NCBI GenBank assembly: GCA_903813345.2
Contig: CAIIXF020000009.1
Location: 34,477,259-34,541,258, forward strand
Length of the DNA: 64,000 nucleotides
DNA from: Owenia fusiformis
Taxonomy: Eukaryota; Annelida; Polychaeta; Sabellida; Oweniidae
Reading direction: 5' to 3'
Made by a program: the position numbers and the translations under genes. This document shows positions 30,201-41,800 of the stretch, piece after piece (position 1 is the first letter of the stretch; every line of letters starts with the position of its first letter). The notes beneath the pieces are model-generated. The model saw nothing but the letters and a program-made list of their open reading frames with translations. It was not told the origin of the DNA and searched no databases.

Positions 30201-33200
30201 CAGGGGATACTATAAGAAACCTATATATCTTAGATACTAATGAAGATACTGACTTCAAATTTTCAGGATTTGGTCCTGGTATAATAGGTAATCTGTATAA
30301 CAAAAATGACAAAAAGAAAAAACTCTGTTGCCATAGTAACAAGAATACTACACTATTTGTTTCCTAAGAAATGTGTTTTAAGAGGTTTTGTCATTCTCTT
30401 CATATTTTTAATTCTAAATATGTCTACAATGTGGAATGATTAAAATTATGGTAAAATAATATTTTCTATTGTTCATGCAATGTCTCTAAAACAGAATTTG
30501 CTATGGCGACACATAGATCATATACCTTTAAGGATAGTCTGAGTATTGGTGAACTTTTTAACCTAATTGTACCCCTCCCCCAAAACCCCCAAATTTTGAC
30601 AATTGTCGAAAAGTGGCAAACAACATTCATTAAAGTTCAAGATGGCTATTTCGCTTCTATGGCATAAAGATATGGTACGATCTCAGGTCAATCAATAAAT
30701 TTCACAAGTGACACCCTATCTTATGCAGAAAATACTATCGTATTTGAAGACATGTCAAAAATCTGGTGGAAATAATTTTGTCACTCCTGATTTGACCTGG
30801 AAAGCTTCAGGTAAATTATCACTAACAATTTCAGACAGTTAAATCTTTGATTATGACTATTTCTGACCATGAGGACAGGTATACAGGGATAATAAAGTCA
30901 ATCGGACTCGGAGATATTTCACTAGCAATCAATCCATCAATATATTTTTTTCAAAGTTGTTGACCTCATTTTCACCAAAAATGCAATCATTTTTTACAAT
31001 GTTTAATGCATTACTATTCTTTATTTTAATGTATTAAATAGCTCTTGAAAGGAAAACTGAATTCCCCTAAGATAAGTGTTCCCAGTGTTATTTCCCCATT
31101 GAAAAAATTTATGCTATCCATTGGTTTCAGTTCATTTTGGTCATCCAAATTCAGTCTCTGGAGCAATCCACTTTTCCTCTTAGGAATTAGAACATGTCTC
31201 AAAGCACATTCTAATTAGAGGTTGCATTTTTGGTAAAAATTAGGTCAACATTTTTAGTAAAATGTTGATTGGGCCATTCCCTTTAATATCATTTAAGTCT
31301 GATTAACGTCATTATCATTATATTTACTTTTCTTGAAGATAATGAATAGTTCTAAAAGAAATACCCACGTTCATGGTGAGCAAATATTCATAATTCAAGT
31401 TAGAATTGTCTGAAGTTGTTTGCGATAACCTACATGCCCCTTTTATGCAAATACTATCAAATGCTGTAGTCATGACAGTTGAAGTAAATTGAAGTCTTGG
31501 TATTTAAAGGCAGAATCAGATCTATATAGAGTAAACAAAATTGAAAGCAACATGTACAGTTGACCTACCAATGAATTCTTACAATCTCAAATATAATATC
31601 TCCCAAAAGATCCAAAATATGTTATTAATTGGTAATGTTGTTTAAAATTCATAGTGTAAAAAGGGGGATATGTTCAAATTCTCCAAAATAATGATTAATA
31701 AGTTACACTAAGTTATACAAGTGTGAGGCACCATCTGTGGTATCTGTGTCTGGATTAAGTGATGTTGGCACTGTTTGACAATCTTACCACCATTAATAAG
31801 AAGCAAGTATTGGCTGCAATGCTTGTACATGGCTCCACCCCTACAGCTATGAGCAAGAGGCAAACCTGGTCTGATTTTGTGCATATTGCAGCTAGGTTGA
31901 CTACCAGAAAGTCATCTTTGGTTAATAAAGATTCTTAGCTACTTTTCTAACATCTGGCTGTGATGCATCATGGCTTAATGAGGACTCTGCTATATGGTCA
32001 GATGATGAGAACTAACAGTTTTACGGAACTTTGCCATGTTTTGCACATTGTAAATGACCCTTCTGAATGGGTTGTAAAGGTATTTACCAGGAGGTATATA
32101 TGGCTCAAATTACTCATGACCTAGTACGTGGGACACTGTAGTACATTACTTGTGCCTGATGACCACCAAAGTCTAGTTGCTCAAATGAGATCAATTGATG
32201 ATTATAATGTTGAGACTTTATGTCAATGTCCAGACTGTTTGCCAACCTCTCTAGTATGTGATTACACTAGATTTCATTATGATACATGTACTAAATTGAA
32301 AACTTATATATAAAATATCTTAAGTCCTATATTCTAGTAATAAATTAATTAGAATGTCACCTAACATTTGATGATGGTTTGAATTCATTGATTTGGTGTC
32401 TATCAACTTAATGCTGCAAAATGTTAAAATTCACCACATCCACTTTCTTCAATTTTCCAGGGGTAGGGCACTATAAAGTCATATTAAAATTACAAAATAG
32501 TACTTCATAACTAAAATAGATGTATTACAATATCGCACATTGCTTGGAAATGTTTAAAGAATACTACTATGAGCTGTTAAAGCTGTCATATTTTGCTTGA
32601 AGCTACAAATATAAAATTGGCAAGACAAAAATTGCGTATCTTTTTCCTGTTTATTGTATTTTTTCTGAGACCAATAAGGGTATCAACCTATAACTTTGAG
32701 ATAGTATTCATATTTGTACTAGCAATGTATTGTGTAGTTCTCAGAACAATAGCTCAAATATCCTTTGAGCTATGAACTAGTTTCATAGTACCCCCTAGAA
32801 TATTTTCCTAGGGGGGTAAAAATGCCAAAAATCAGTGTCATCGCCACCCCGTTGAGCTGTCATCTTTTAATATCTTTATCAGCATGAAAAACTGATCTAG
32901 TAAAAATAGGTCTGTTGCTTTTTCTAAAAAATGCCTCAAAAACTTGAATTATCTAAATTGGAACCTGTCTATTATGCATGTAATCGTATTTCTCTATTTG
33001 GCGTTTGATTATAAGCGAATGATAACTTTATAACTTATAAAGTATATACCTTTTAACTTTTAAAGTATGTGAAGAAGTTTTTTCTTTTTATTTACCTCTT
33101 TTCTCTTGATCTGTAAGGCTCTCTACCTAAAATCAACAACGTTTATACTAAATACACACGAACATTACCAAATGAATACAATAAAAAAGGATTTTAAGTA

Positions 33201-33360
33201 GTTTACACTGGTTTCTTTAATTTATATACTGAATACGAGTCACTACTGAGATGTTTATTTCATTTGAAAACAATAAATCTTCACTATTCAGTGTGGGCTC
33301 ACACAATAAAATTCTATATTGTATATCGATATATTTATCACGCACCTGAGGTTTCGGCAT
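27209..33360 (-). CDS. calmodulin-like EF-hand protein, 150 aa
   Basis: Exons in transcript order: 33346-33360, 33096-33126, 29074-29217, 28706-28830, 28000-28111 and 27209-27234, 453 nt in total (150 residues plus stop). The start MPKPQ and first splice match an open frame; no ATG further upstream was needed. EF1 loop 25-36 (DQNGDGLVSSTE), EF3 loop 96-107 (DRDNDGYISKAE) and EF4 loop 132-143 (DLDRDGKISFEE) have canonical Ca2+ ligands at positions 1, 3, 5 and 12. The EF2 position (about 60-71, AGSQELGVDEDE) lacks the acidic first ligands and should not bind Ca2+. Length and spacing fit the calmodulin/troponin-C superfamily. It is clearly not calmodulin itself and has two Cys in the central linker (CRNC). 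Target unknown. Two large introns carry transposons (28195-28413, 29449-32973). Confidence 0.88.
28195..28413. mobile_element. CAGGCCCGTAGCC-type MITE, copy 2
   Basis: Inverted AGGCCCGTAGCCAGG ends with C-tracts inside, in an EF-hand gene intron. GGAACC lies immediately left (28189-28194) and GGAACCT immediately right (28414-28420), a probable short target-site duplication. The interior matches the copy at 2989-3197. Confidence 0.75.
29449..32973. mobile_element. 3.5-kb element with ~0.5-kb inverted arms
   Basis: Left arm 29449-29982 starts 'tatagacaggttccaattt' and ends 'gccctacccctgg'; right arm 32457-32973 is its reverse complement with scattered substitutions and small indels. Shared landmarks include 'gatgacagctcaacggggtg' (about 29568) and 'caccccgttgagctgtcatc' (about 32847). 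The 2.5-kb centre holds only decayed frames (for example 31840-31938 and 32128-32313) with no recognisable transposase. It occupies most of a 3.9-kb intron of the EF-hand gene. Likely a decayed or non-autonomous DNA transposon; superfamily undetermined. Confidence 0.75.
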
Positions 33361-36300
33361 ATTATAAAATATTCGGCTAATTCGAAAACTATAAACGCTG
33401 ATTCAACCAAGTAATGCAATAAAACACGTTATGGTTTTACATCGAGGTGATGAAAATACTATGGCGACGTATTTTGAAAATTGGGAGGGAGGCATTCGAT
33501 ATTTAACAACCGAGTGTGAACAAATCTCATCAATCATATTTGTTGTAGCGCATGTTTACCCTAGATGCTTTCAGACAACATCAGTCCTTATAAAAATATA
33601 TTAAAACATTGATTATATTTCAATCACTAGTATAACTTGGCACATAGACATCAGCCAATCTTGCCAACTTTTTGATGTCTGTACCTTGTTGCCAACCCAA
33701 TAATAAAAAGATAATGAAATATGCAAAACATCATAGATAACCGTACATTGATGGACGATAAAATTCCATTTATATCTTTTAACATGTTGATCTAGAACGT
33801 CAAAAGACCTGAAGATGTATTTGAAAATATATTTTCTGTAAGTCCCTGAATAAGCTGTATTCAATGTGTGCAAAATAAATGTAATAATCCTACTCTGAGA
33901 TCAATAAATAAGTACCCTGCGTGCAGAGTCTAGTTAAACTACGAAGACGAAGCTCTCTTTTAAGAAGTGAAGTCAAACGAATGCAAAGGGTAATAAATAA
34001 GCAGTGATCATCATACCATCTTTGCAGCTCTGGATGCAGCTGATCGTGACCTGGATGTCATCGTGACCGTCCACTATCTCTCAGTTGTGGGATATGTGTG
34101 CCAAATTCGTTCCTCGGAATGGTCTCTCGAACACTTTTACGGGCAGTTCTCTCTCTTCTTTCTAGACGATATTTCCGGGCGATTTTTCTCGAGCATCCAG
34201 GCTTTACAAGCTATTGCGATTTATTTCTACGTAAATGAGCGTCTTGGTTGGATGCACCCCTAGTTAAATGTACAGTGTTCATATGGCATATGGTCAATGT
34301 CTGGTCTAAGACTACCCGAAGCAGAATACAACTACAATCTGTAAATGTATGTGGTTATGTTTTAGAGTTGTATTTGGTAAACTATTTCACGACGTCTGAT
34401 GATGCCGTGTTTGAACTTGTGGTTTTTATCCTCTTCTAAAGCTTTCACGACTTTATACATGCTGTGCTTTTTGAATTCAGAGCACACTGTCGAGAGTTGT
34501 CCTTTTTGTCCCTAAAATCTTTACAATAAAGTTAAGTAATTCAACATTCGCAAATATTCCTTTTAATCGGCGAAGAAATGAACTTCGGTTAAAGCCCATA
34601 TAGTGTGGGTAGCTATAAATATTGTAAAGTATATGTATTTACAATTGAGCTTACACACTGATTACCGGTCTGTTAACGCACATAGCATTGGCCTGGAATG
34701 CCTCTTATCAATGATAAATGATAAATATATCTGTACCTTTAATTTGATTATACGTCAAGATTATATATCACCCGTAGTCTCAAAGCTCATCGATTCTATT
34801 TATCTTTGGTCAGTTTTGGTCAGATAAACACTGTAAATATTATATACTTTACTTTAAGTAGCTCAGTCGCTAGCTAGGCCCTTCGAATACGCCAAAAAAC
34901 TTAGGCCTCAAAGCATATCACCTTCTTCATGTTGTGCACGGGGGCAAAAGGCCCATTCAAAAATTATTCAACCTTCGGGGCTTTTTCATCCTCAGAACAC
35001 AGGGCTGCAGAAGAAAAAACTATTCTGCATCTTTGAGCCCTGCAAAAACGGATGATGCCTTTCATTATGATTTTCTTGTACTACAATCGACAGTAGAGAC
35101 GCCTCAAACGTACATTATTGCCATGAAAATAATTCAAAAATGTGCGTCACTACTCAAATTGTTTATCGATATTTACCGCTACGCTTGTATTTCCTGAATG
35201 AACTGATAAACCTAGAGGTCTGAAATAAATGCTTTATGGATATCTTCCTACAATGAACCCTAAATATGAGCAATTCTCATTTTGATACTCATAACATCTC
35301 TCTGTTGCATCCAGACTCCTGCAGAAGGAAATGGATGGAAAGGGCGGGAGCCATTCTAATAATCGGCCACCCTATACGGCGAAGGGGACCATATGGAACA
35401 GGATACTGAAAAGGATGAGAAAAGCTGAAAAAGTTAAATAAGAATAGCACCACAACTTTCAACAGTCGTATATTAGATGATAACTATATCAGATTCTTAC
35501 TATTTTATAAGTAGTAGTAAGTTATTGAATTATATGAACGACATTTTCTTTCAATGTTATCAAACGTAATGAAGCATAAAGAACTGAAAAAATGTGTATG
35601 TAAACTGTGGTATGCTTAGTGATCCGTGATCTTGCTATATGTAACATCTGTTATGTAAAGAAACCGGAGCCAATATACTATATTTTCCAGATCTGGTAGT
35701 TGCGGGGTAGTAGCACGGTCGTATGAAAAATGATTGAGGGGGACGATGCGATGTCTGCTAGAAAACAAATATGCAAGATGCAAGAGAAAGTAGGTAATAG
35801 TCGCTAAATGAACAGATCATAGGCGCACGGTATGATATTAACTCTGAAGGTATATTCTATGATTTTAGAACCGATACGCTTACTCATGCCTGAAGGCGCA
35901 ACGTCACCACTGGCGTGCAAATGGCTTTTTGGTATAAATCAAACAGTGGAGTTCTAATAAAACCCAGACACATAAAACAAAAAAGTAGGCTATGCCTTGA
36001 CTGTTATTTGAAAATGAAACGATATAGCCCTAAACAAAATAATCAAAGTAATACCATAGGAGTAGCTTAATACAGTGGGTGGAGGAGGGGATGGTAATAC
36101 CGGTTTATATAGTAAGCTTATAGCCAGCCCATAGCTACACCTTGTCCCCCTCCACCCCGGGCCCTCCACTAGTATATCTAGCTAGTAACAATATTATTTT
36201 GATTATAAATATGAAACGTTTAGAAACAGCAACGGCATACATTTTGTGATCGTGTACGGGCTAGACCTGCGCACTGCTTGATTTATAGCAAAAAGATTGA

Positions 36301-36949
36301 CTTTTGTACACTTGTGGCATTGCACCTTTTAACTCTGTTCATTCTAGGTTCATTATGCTATATTAAGTTTAGTCAACAGATTTGTTTCTTAGGGGTCGGG
36401 TAAAACGAATCACATAATCCCAACCCACCATTGGTTCTGTTCCGATTTACGGTCTGTGACAGTCTTGAAGCAAGACTAACTGTAAACGTATCTAGAACTC
36501 CAGGGGGGGGGGTCGCTGTAGGCCTAGCCTAGGGTCCTAGCCTGAGGGTTCAGGCTAGGACTGAATCCTCAGATATCAATATGTTCCCATACCAACAATC
36601 AAAATAACACCCAGAAGACGATGTCCTATATAAGTCCAATGTCATAAAGTCCAAAAGTCTTGAAAGCCCATGAGAGGACCAATGCCAGATGTAAAACCAA
36701 GGCCATTCAAAAAGTCTTGAACCCCGAGAAGAAGGCAGATTGGATCTTTCAGAAAAACTATCCAAAACAAAATTAAGGATATGTGTAGCTACAGAAGCCT
36801 ACTAAGGTTTATATCATGGGCTTTCAACTAGATTATGTTTATATGTTTATATACAGTGAGAACCCTGGGCTACAAATACATGGACAAGATTTCGAACGCA
36901 TATTGTTCCAAAAATACATTCACGATTAAAAGATGTCGCGCATATAAAC
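33361..36949. other. intergenic, divergent 5' flanks
   Basis: Lies upstream of both the EF-hand gene (minus) and SHMT (plus). I see AT-rich sequence and short frames without family resemblance. The 5' UTR and promoter of the EF-hand gene must lie near its low end, but no clear core element was found. A 'cagtcttgaagcaagac' motif near 36462 recurs at about 56650 (inverted) and 59458. Confidence 0.4.
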
Positions 36950-37079
36950 TATTTGCTTTTTCATTGGATAATAACTTCTCAATCAAAGATCTGTGATTGG
37001 CTGATTCACATACACTATATGACCCTCTTCCTTTCCAGTTTTCCATTCTTACAATCAACGTGTAGTTAGGAACACTCCG
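36950..37079 (+). promoter_or_regulatory. SHMT1: candidate SHMT promoter and noncoding exon
   Basis: Two ATTGG (inverted CCAAT) boxes occur at about 36964 and 36995. They are followed by a pyrimidine stretch and a candidate exon ending AACACTCCG at 37079 before a strong donor gtaagaagtg. SHMT's first coding exon starts with an acceptor (38831-38836), so a noncoding exon is required upstream. This is the best candidate by eye, not proven. Confidence 0.35.
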
Positions 37080-38010
37080 GTAAGAAGTGATTTTTCTTCT
37101 TTTGTAGTACATCATGTACATTTATCTATTGTGAGAGGTTGAGTTATGTTTAAGTTGATTTATTGACATCATTTTTGAAAGACATAACAGTTAGTGATTA
37201 GAGAAAACGGGGAAAATGTTCTTGCAAAAAACTTACATCATCACCTGAAAAATATGGCGCGAAATCTGAAATTTGTAAACAAATATTTTTCCGCTCATAA
37301 TAAATGTTGATACTTTTGTTCATTTGATTTAACTTCTTTCATGAGGCTTATTTTCGAACTTTCGATCTTAATATGTAGGCATACCGATTATTCTAGGCTA
37401 TAGATATGGACAGGGATCTAGTCGAAAAAAGTTTAGGCTGGGAAATAGGCTACAGTTACTTCGGTCCAAAGCCTTCTCTATATTCCGGCTTTGAGGAGGA
37501 AGATTGAGCTGCCTTAGTATTATAAATATTGTAAATCATTGTGTCACACGCACAGTAAATATGGCATAATAATATGAAATATACCTTTATGTATAGATTT
37601 GAAGAACATCAGCTCACATCCCCGTCTGAATCTATTGTTATATTTGATTTCAAAACTGCGAGAATAATTTCAAACAATTCAGACAAGCAACGCTTTATCC
37701 TAAATATGATTAATATTCTTAAAAATATTTATAAAATTTATTAAAAATGAGTTCTAGGTGCGTGTAGGTGCGTGTAGCACCTTTTCTAGAGTACATACGA
37801 AATCAATGAAGTTTCGTCTAGCTGTAAGCTAGAGACTCGAGTAAGGCTACAGTTGTGTAGATCTAACTAAGATCTAGGCTAAGTTAGTCTTGTAGGGAAC
37901 AGCACCATTGGACGTCTTTTGAAGTCTCGTGCACATTGCTCATGTCTCACTTTTCCCAAAGAATGGCACAGGACGTTAAATTATATATCTGCTTTTTATG
38001 GGCTTATTAG

Positions 38011-38465
38011 TAGTGTTGTCGCGATGTGCCATAATCGTACATCGATGCATCAGCAATATTCAGTAGTAAACATCGATGCACATCGAGAAAAAGTTCGAGA
38101 AAAGTGCACTGAAATACCGGACGCTAATGCACTAAAATATCGAACAGAACAAATTAATAAGAGTACGCTTGTACATCCGGGAACATAGTAACGGTGAAAT
38201 GAAAGTAAAGTAATTTTTTTAGATTAATGGTTCATTTGGACTAGCTAAAACAGTTTTAAAGCGAAAGAATATCAGAAAACATTTGAAAATGAAATAAGAC
38301 ATGAAAAAAGGTAAGCAATTTGCGTCAAAATAAGATAAGAAAGGGCGATTTTTAGCAAATTAAATTTTTTAAAAACATCGATGTTTTGTTTCAGACATCG
38401 ATGCATCGCCAGAACCAGCTTTGGCGATGTATATCGCGATGTATCGATTAATCTCGACAACACTA
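38011..38465. mobile_element. hAT-like MITE TAGTGTTGTCG with 8-bp duplication
   Basis: Ends TAGTGTTGTCGCGAT and the complement of TAGTGTTGTCGAGAT. CTTATTAG flanks both sides exactly (38003-38010 and 38466-38473). Inside are repeated inverted 'acatcgatgcatc' blocks. The 8-bp duplication and TIR form fit hAT. It lies in the probable 5' UTR intron of SHMT. Confidence 0.85.
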
Positions 38466-38854
38466 CTTATTAGCCTTTGCAGATTATTGACATAGACATA
38501 TCGGGAAATAACACAATGTGCATATTCCAAAATCAGAAACTGTGCAGTAAACTGGACAGGTTTTGCATGCATGAGCTTTCTAGAGACTCGAGATACGTGC
38601 ATTAAGATGAGATTTCAAAGGATGTGAAAAGGTATCTCTTGTATTAGGTCTATGACATAACAAGTATAGGGACATTCCATCCAGATTCAACCAAGTTCAA
38701 AGAAAGAAAGGCAATATATAAAAAATCAAGAAATTCATTGTTTTGTATACTTAGTTTGAAAATAGTCTTTTTTTACAAATTTTTAATGTTAAAGTAAAAC
38801 TTTATTAAGATAATCATTATTGATTTTGTGTTCCAGATAAACCCTTATTACAAT

Positions 38855-41800
38855 ATGGCTGCTATGGACACGGATCAACAAGCCGGAGGTGATGGCTGGA
38901 ACCTCCAAGATGACATGAGCAAGGATGATCCTGACATGTGGGAGATATTGCAAAAAGAAAAGCTCCGTCAAAAAAGAGGGCTTGAGCTGATCGCCTCTGA
39001 GAACTTTGCGAGTAAATCTGTGTTACAAGCTTTAGGCTCTTGCTTTAATAACAAATACTCTGAAGGGCAAGTTGGTCAAAGGTGAGTTCATCTTGACATT
39101 CAGTGTTTAAGTAATTTTTGATGAAACATTATTGAACACTGATGTATTTACATATATTTGTACTTTGAAAACTGGAGTTCCTCTAATATTTATACTTTTC
39201 AGTGTTGGACTAGTTAACATTGCGTTCTTCCTCTCCCCAAAATAATGTAGATATTAGTTAATATATGTCCTATATATCCTATATGAATACAATCTTTTTA
39301 CTTTTGTCATGTGACCTTCTAGCTGTATTAATTATCTTCAATAGGCAACCTGTCTCGTCTTGAAATGTATGAAAATCTCAAAGTACAGTCCAATGTGCAT
39401 AAATGAACAACTTTTAAAGCTGAAAATTCACAAACTCACAAATTGGAGAAACCATTATCTTTCATTTGGTTTCTCTAATTCCTTATTTTATTTTAGACAT
39501 TCTCTAGAGACATGGAATAGTTTGTGGTACTGGGTTTAATTTCACATTTTCCGATGCTTTAAATTGAATACTGTCAGTCGTGTGAAATCAGTTGAAAATG
39601 ATTGTTGCTCATTTGCTTATTGGCAGATGATTTTTTCAATTTATTGATGAGTCCTAACAATGTATTGTCAACATACATGTCATGTACTGATGCTGTACAT
39701 TAAAATACATGTATGTGTACAATGTCACCTTAGTGCTATTCTTAATGGGCTGTATGTTAGCTACTGTATGTCAGTACTATAGTAAGGCTTTTTGATGAAT
39801 CGGTATTTAGTTAAGGCATTAGAGGGATTGTTTGCAGGAAAGATTTTTGTCCTTATGTCCTCCATCTTTTCAGGACCTGTTTTTTATGATGTTGACATAT
39901 GTAGAGAATACCAGTACACCTGTGCTTTGTGTAGAACTTAAAGAACCAATATGATATTTAACATACACTATCAATAGACCTGCACCTTTTTTTCAGAAAA
40001 AATCAAAGCTTGATAACATTTCTCACTAAGTAAGCAGAATATGTTTCAAATTGAAAAACTACTGGCACCTATTTCAATTTTAAAAAGCAGCATCAACTTG
40101 CTCCTTGAAATATTTCTCCAAGCTCACGAATTACCAAAAGAAAATTTATCTTAAAGTATTGTTTGTGTTACTTATAATATACAGTAAAGTTGTCGAATCC
40201 GAACACCTCTTGGACCAGCCAAAAGTGTTCAGATTAGCAGGTGTTCATAGAAAGGTGTCCAAATATGCAGGTTTCACTGTATATCATTATGAAATGAAAA
40301 CTATTTAAGGTCATTTAGGATGAAAATTAAAGCTATAAGCCAACATTCAGAATCATTTACTAAGGTGAAGGGGGAGGGTTGCAATTCAGTAAGATATTCA
40401 GGTGAAAATATGAAATATGAGAAAAAATTGAATGTAGTGTTTTGGTAAATTAAAAAGATACGGAATATAATATGAAGGCAAAAATGTGAATATCATGAAC
40501 AACTTCAATATAAACAATATAAAATATGTTAATCTGTTTCAGTTCTATTTTTATGTCACAGCTAGAAGTTGTTATAGGCTCTAACTCCGAAGGTGTTCAG
40601 CTGCATTTGGCATCTGGTGTTTGGCCTTTGTAAAAATTTGCAATAAGTGAATAGATGGTGACATTTTGTCATACTTGTAGAGTTTAATCTGACTTTTATA
40701 TTATCAGAACCAGGCAATGTGAGCTGCTTATAAATTCATGTTTCATAATGCAAAATTGGAAAACATGTTTTGCTGTCAACAGCTTTGTCAAAGTTCCATA
40801 TGAACTGATAATAACAGAATTTTTAATTTATATTTATGCAACTAGCTTACTGCCTAGGGCTTGAACATTGACTATTGTTTCTATTTGTGTGTGCTTATAA
40901 AATGTAACTTAAGATAAATCTATCTAAACACCTTACGAAATGTATAATTGATAGGCCTTGTTGCCACAAGTTCACACTACTGTAACAGGTCAAACTCCTT
41001 CTGAGTGACTTAGGGACTGTCTCAATGTGCTTAAAGTAGTGCAACATAGGGAAATGTTGGATTGGGTTGTCACATTACTGATACTTTTTAATCAGATCTG
41101 TGGATTTGTAATAAATTGTTAAGAAGGTTGACACCCTCACAATGCTTCTCATAGTACAATCATGAACTTCTGCTTCATTCCAATAAAATACTAGTATGCA
41201 TTCATTTATTTAGGAAATCATGACTATGGCTTCAGTATTCATTAAATCAATAAATGAATACATATATATTGCATTTTATTCTTCAGGTATTATGGAGGAA
41301 ATGAGTTCATCGATGAAATGGAGACTTTGACAATCAACCGAGCTCTCCGGTGTTTCCGTCTGAATCCCGAAGAATGGGGCTGCAACGTTCAGCCTCTTTC
41401 TGGATCCCCTGCCAACTTTGCTGTCTACACAGGAATCGTAGGACCTCATGGACGTATCATGGGATTAGATTTACCAGATGGTGGACATTTATCTCATGGT
41501 TTCATGACTCCAACAAAAAAGATCTCTGCAACATCGATATTCTTTGAGTCTATGCCATATAGAGTGGATCCCGTCACGGGGCTTATAGACTATGATCAGT
41601 TACAACAAAATGCAAGACTTTTCAAACCAAATATGATTGTAGCAGGTAAAAATAGATTTAGAAAGGAATAAGTTGGTAGGATTGATCATTCTCATTTTTT
41701 GTTGAAATGATGTTATGAAATATGAGTGTTTTGGATTTGACATATTTTAGTTTGAGGATGTGAGAGTGGCGATGATCTGATTTTTATCGCACTTTGAAAA

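Noticed and set aside
32128-32313. 61-codon frame inside the 3.5-kb element
   Set aside because: Upstream in-frame stops and no transposase motifs; at best a decayed remnant.
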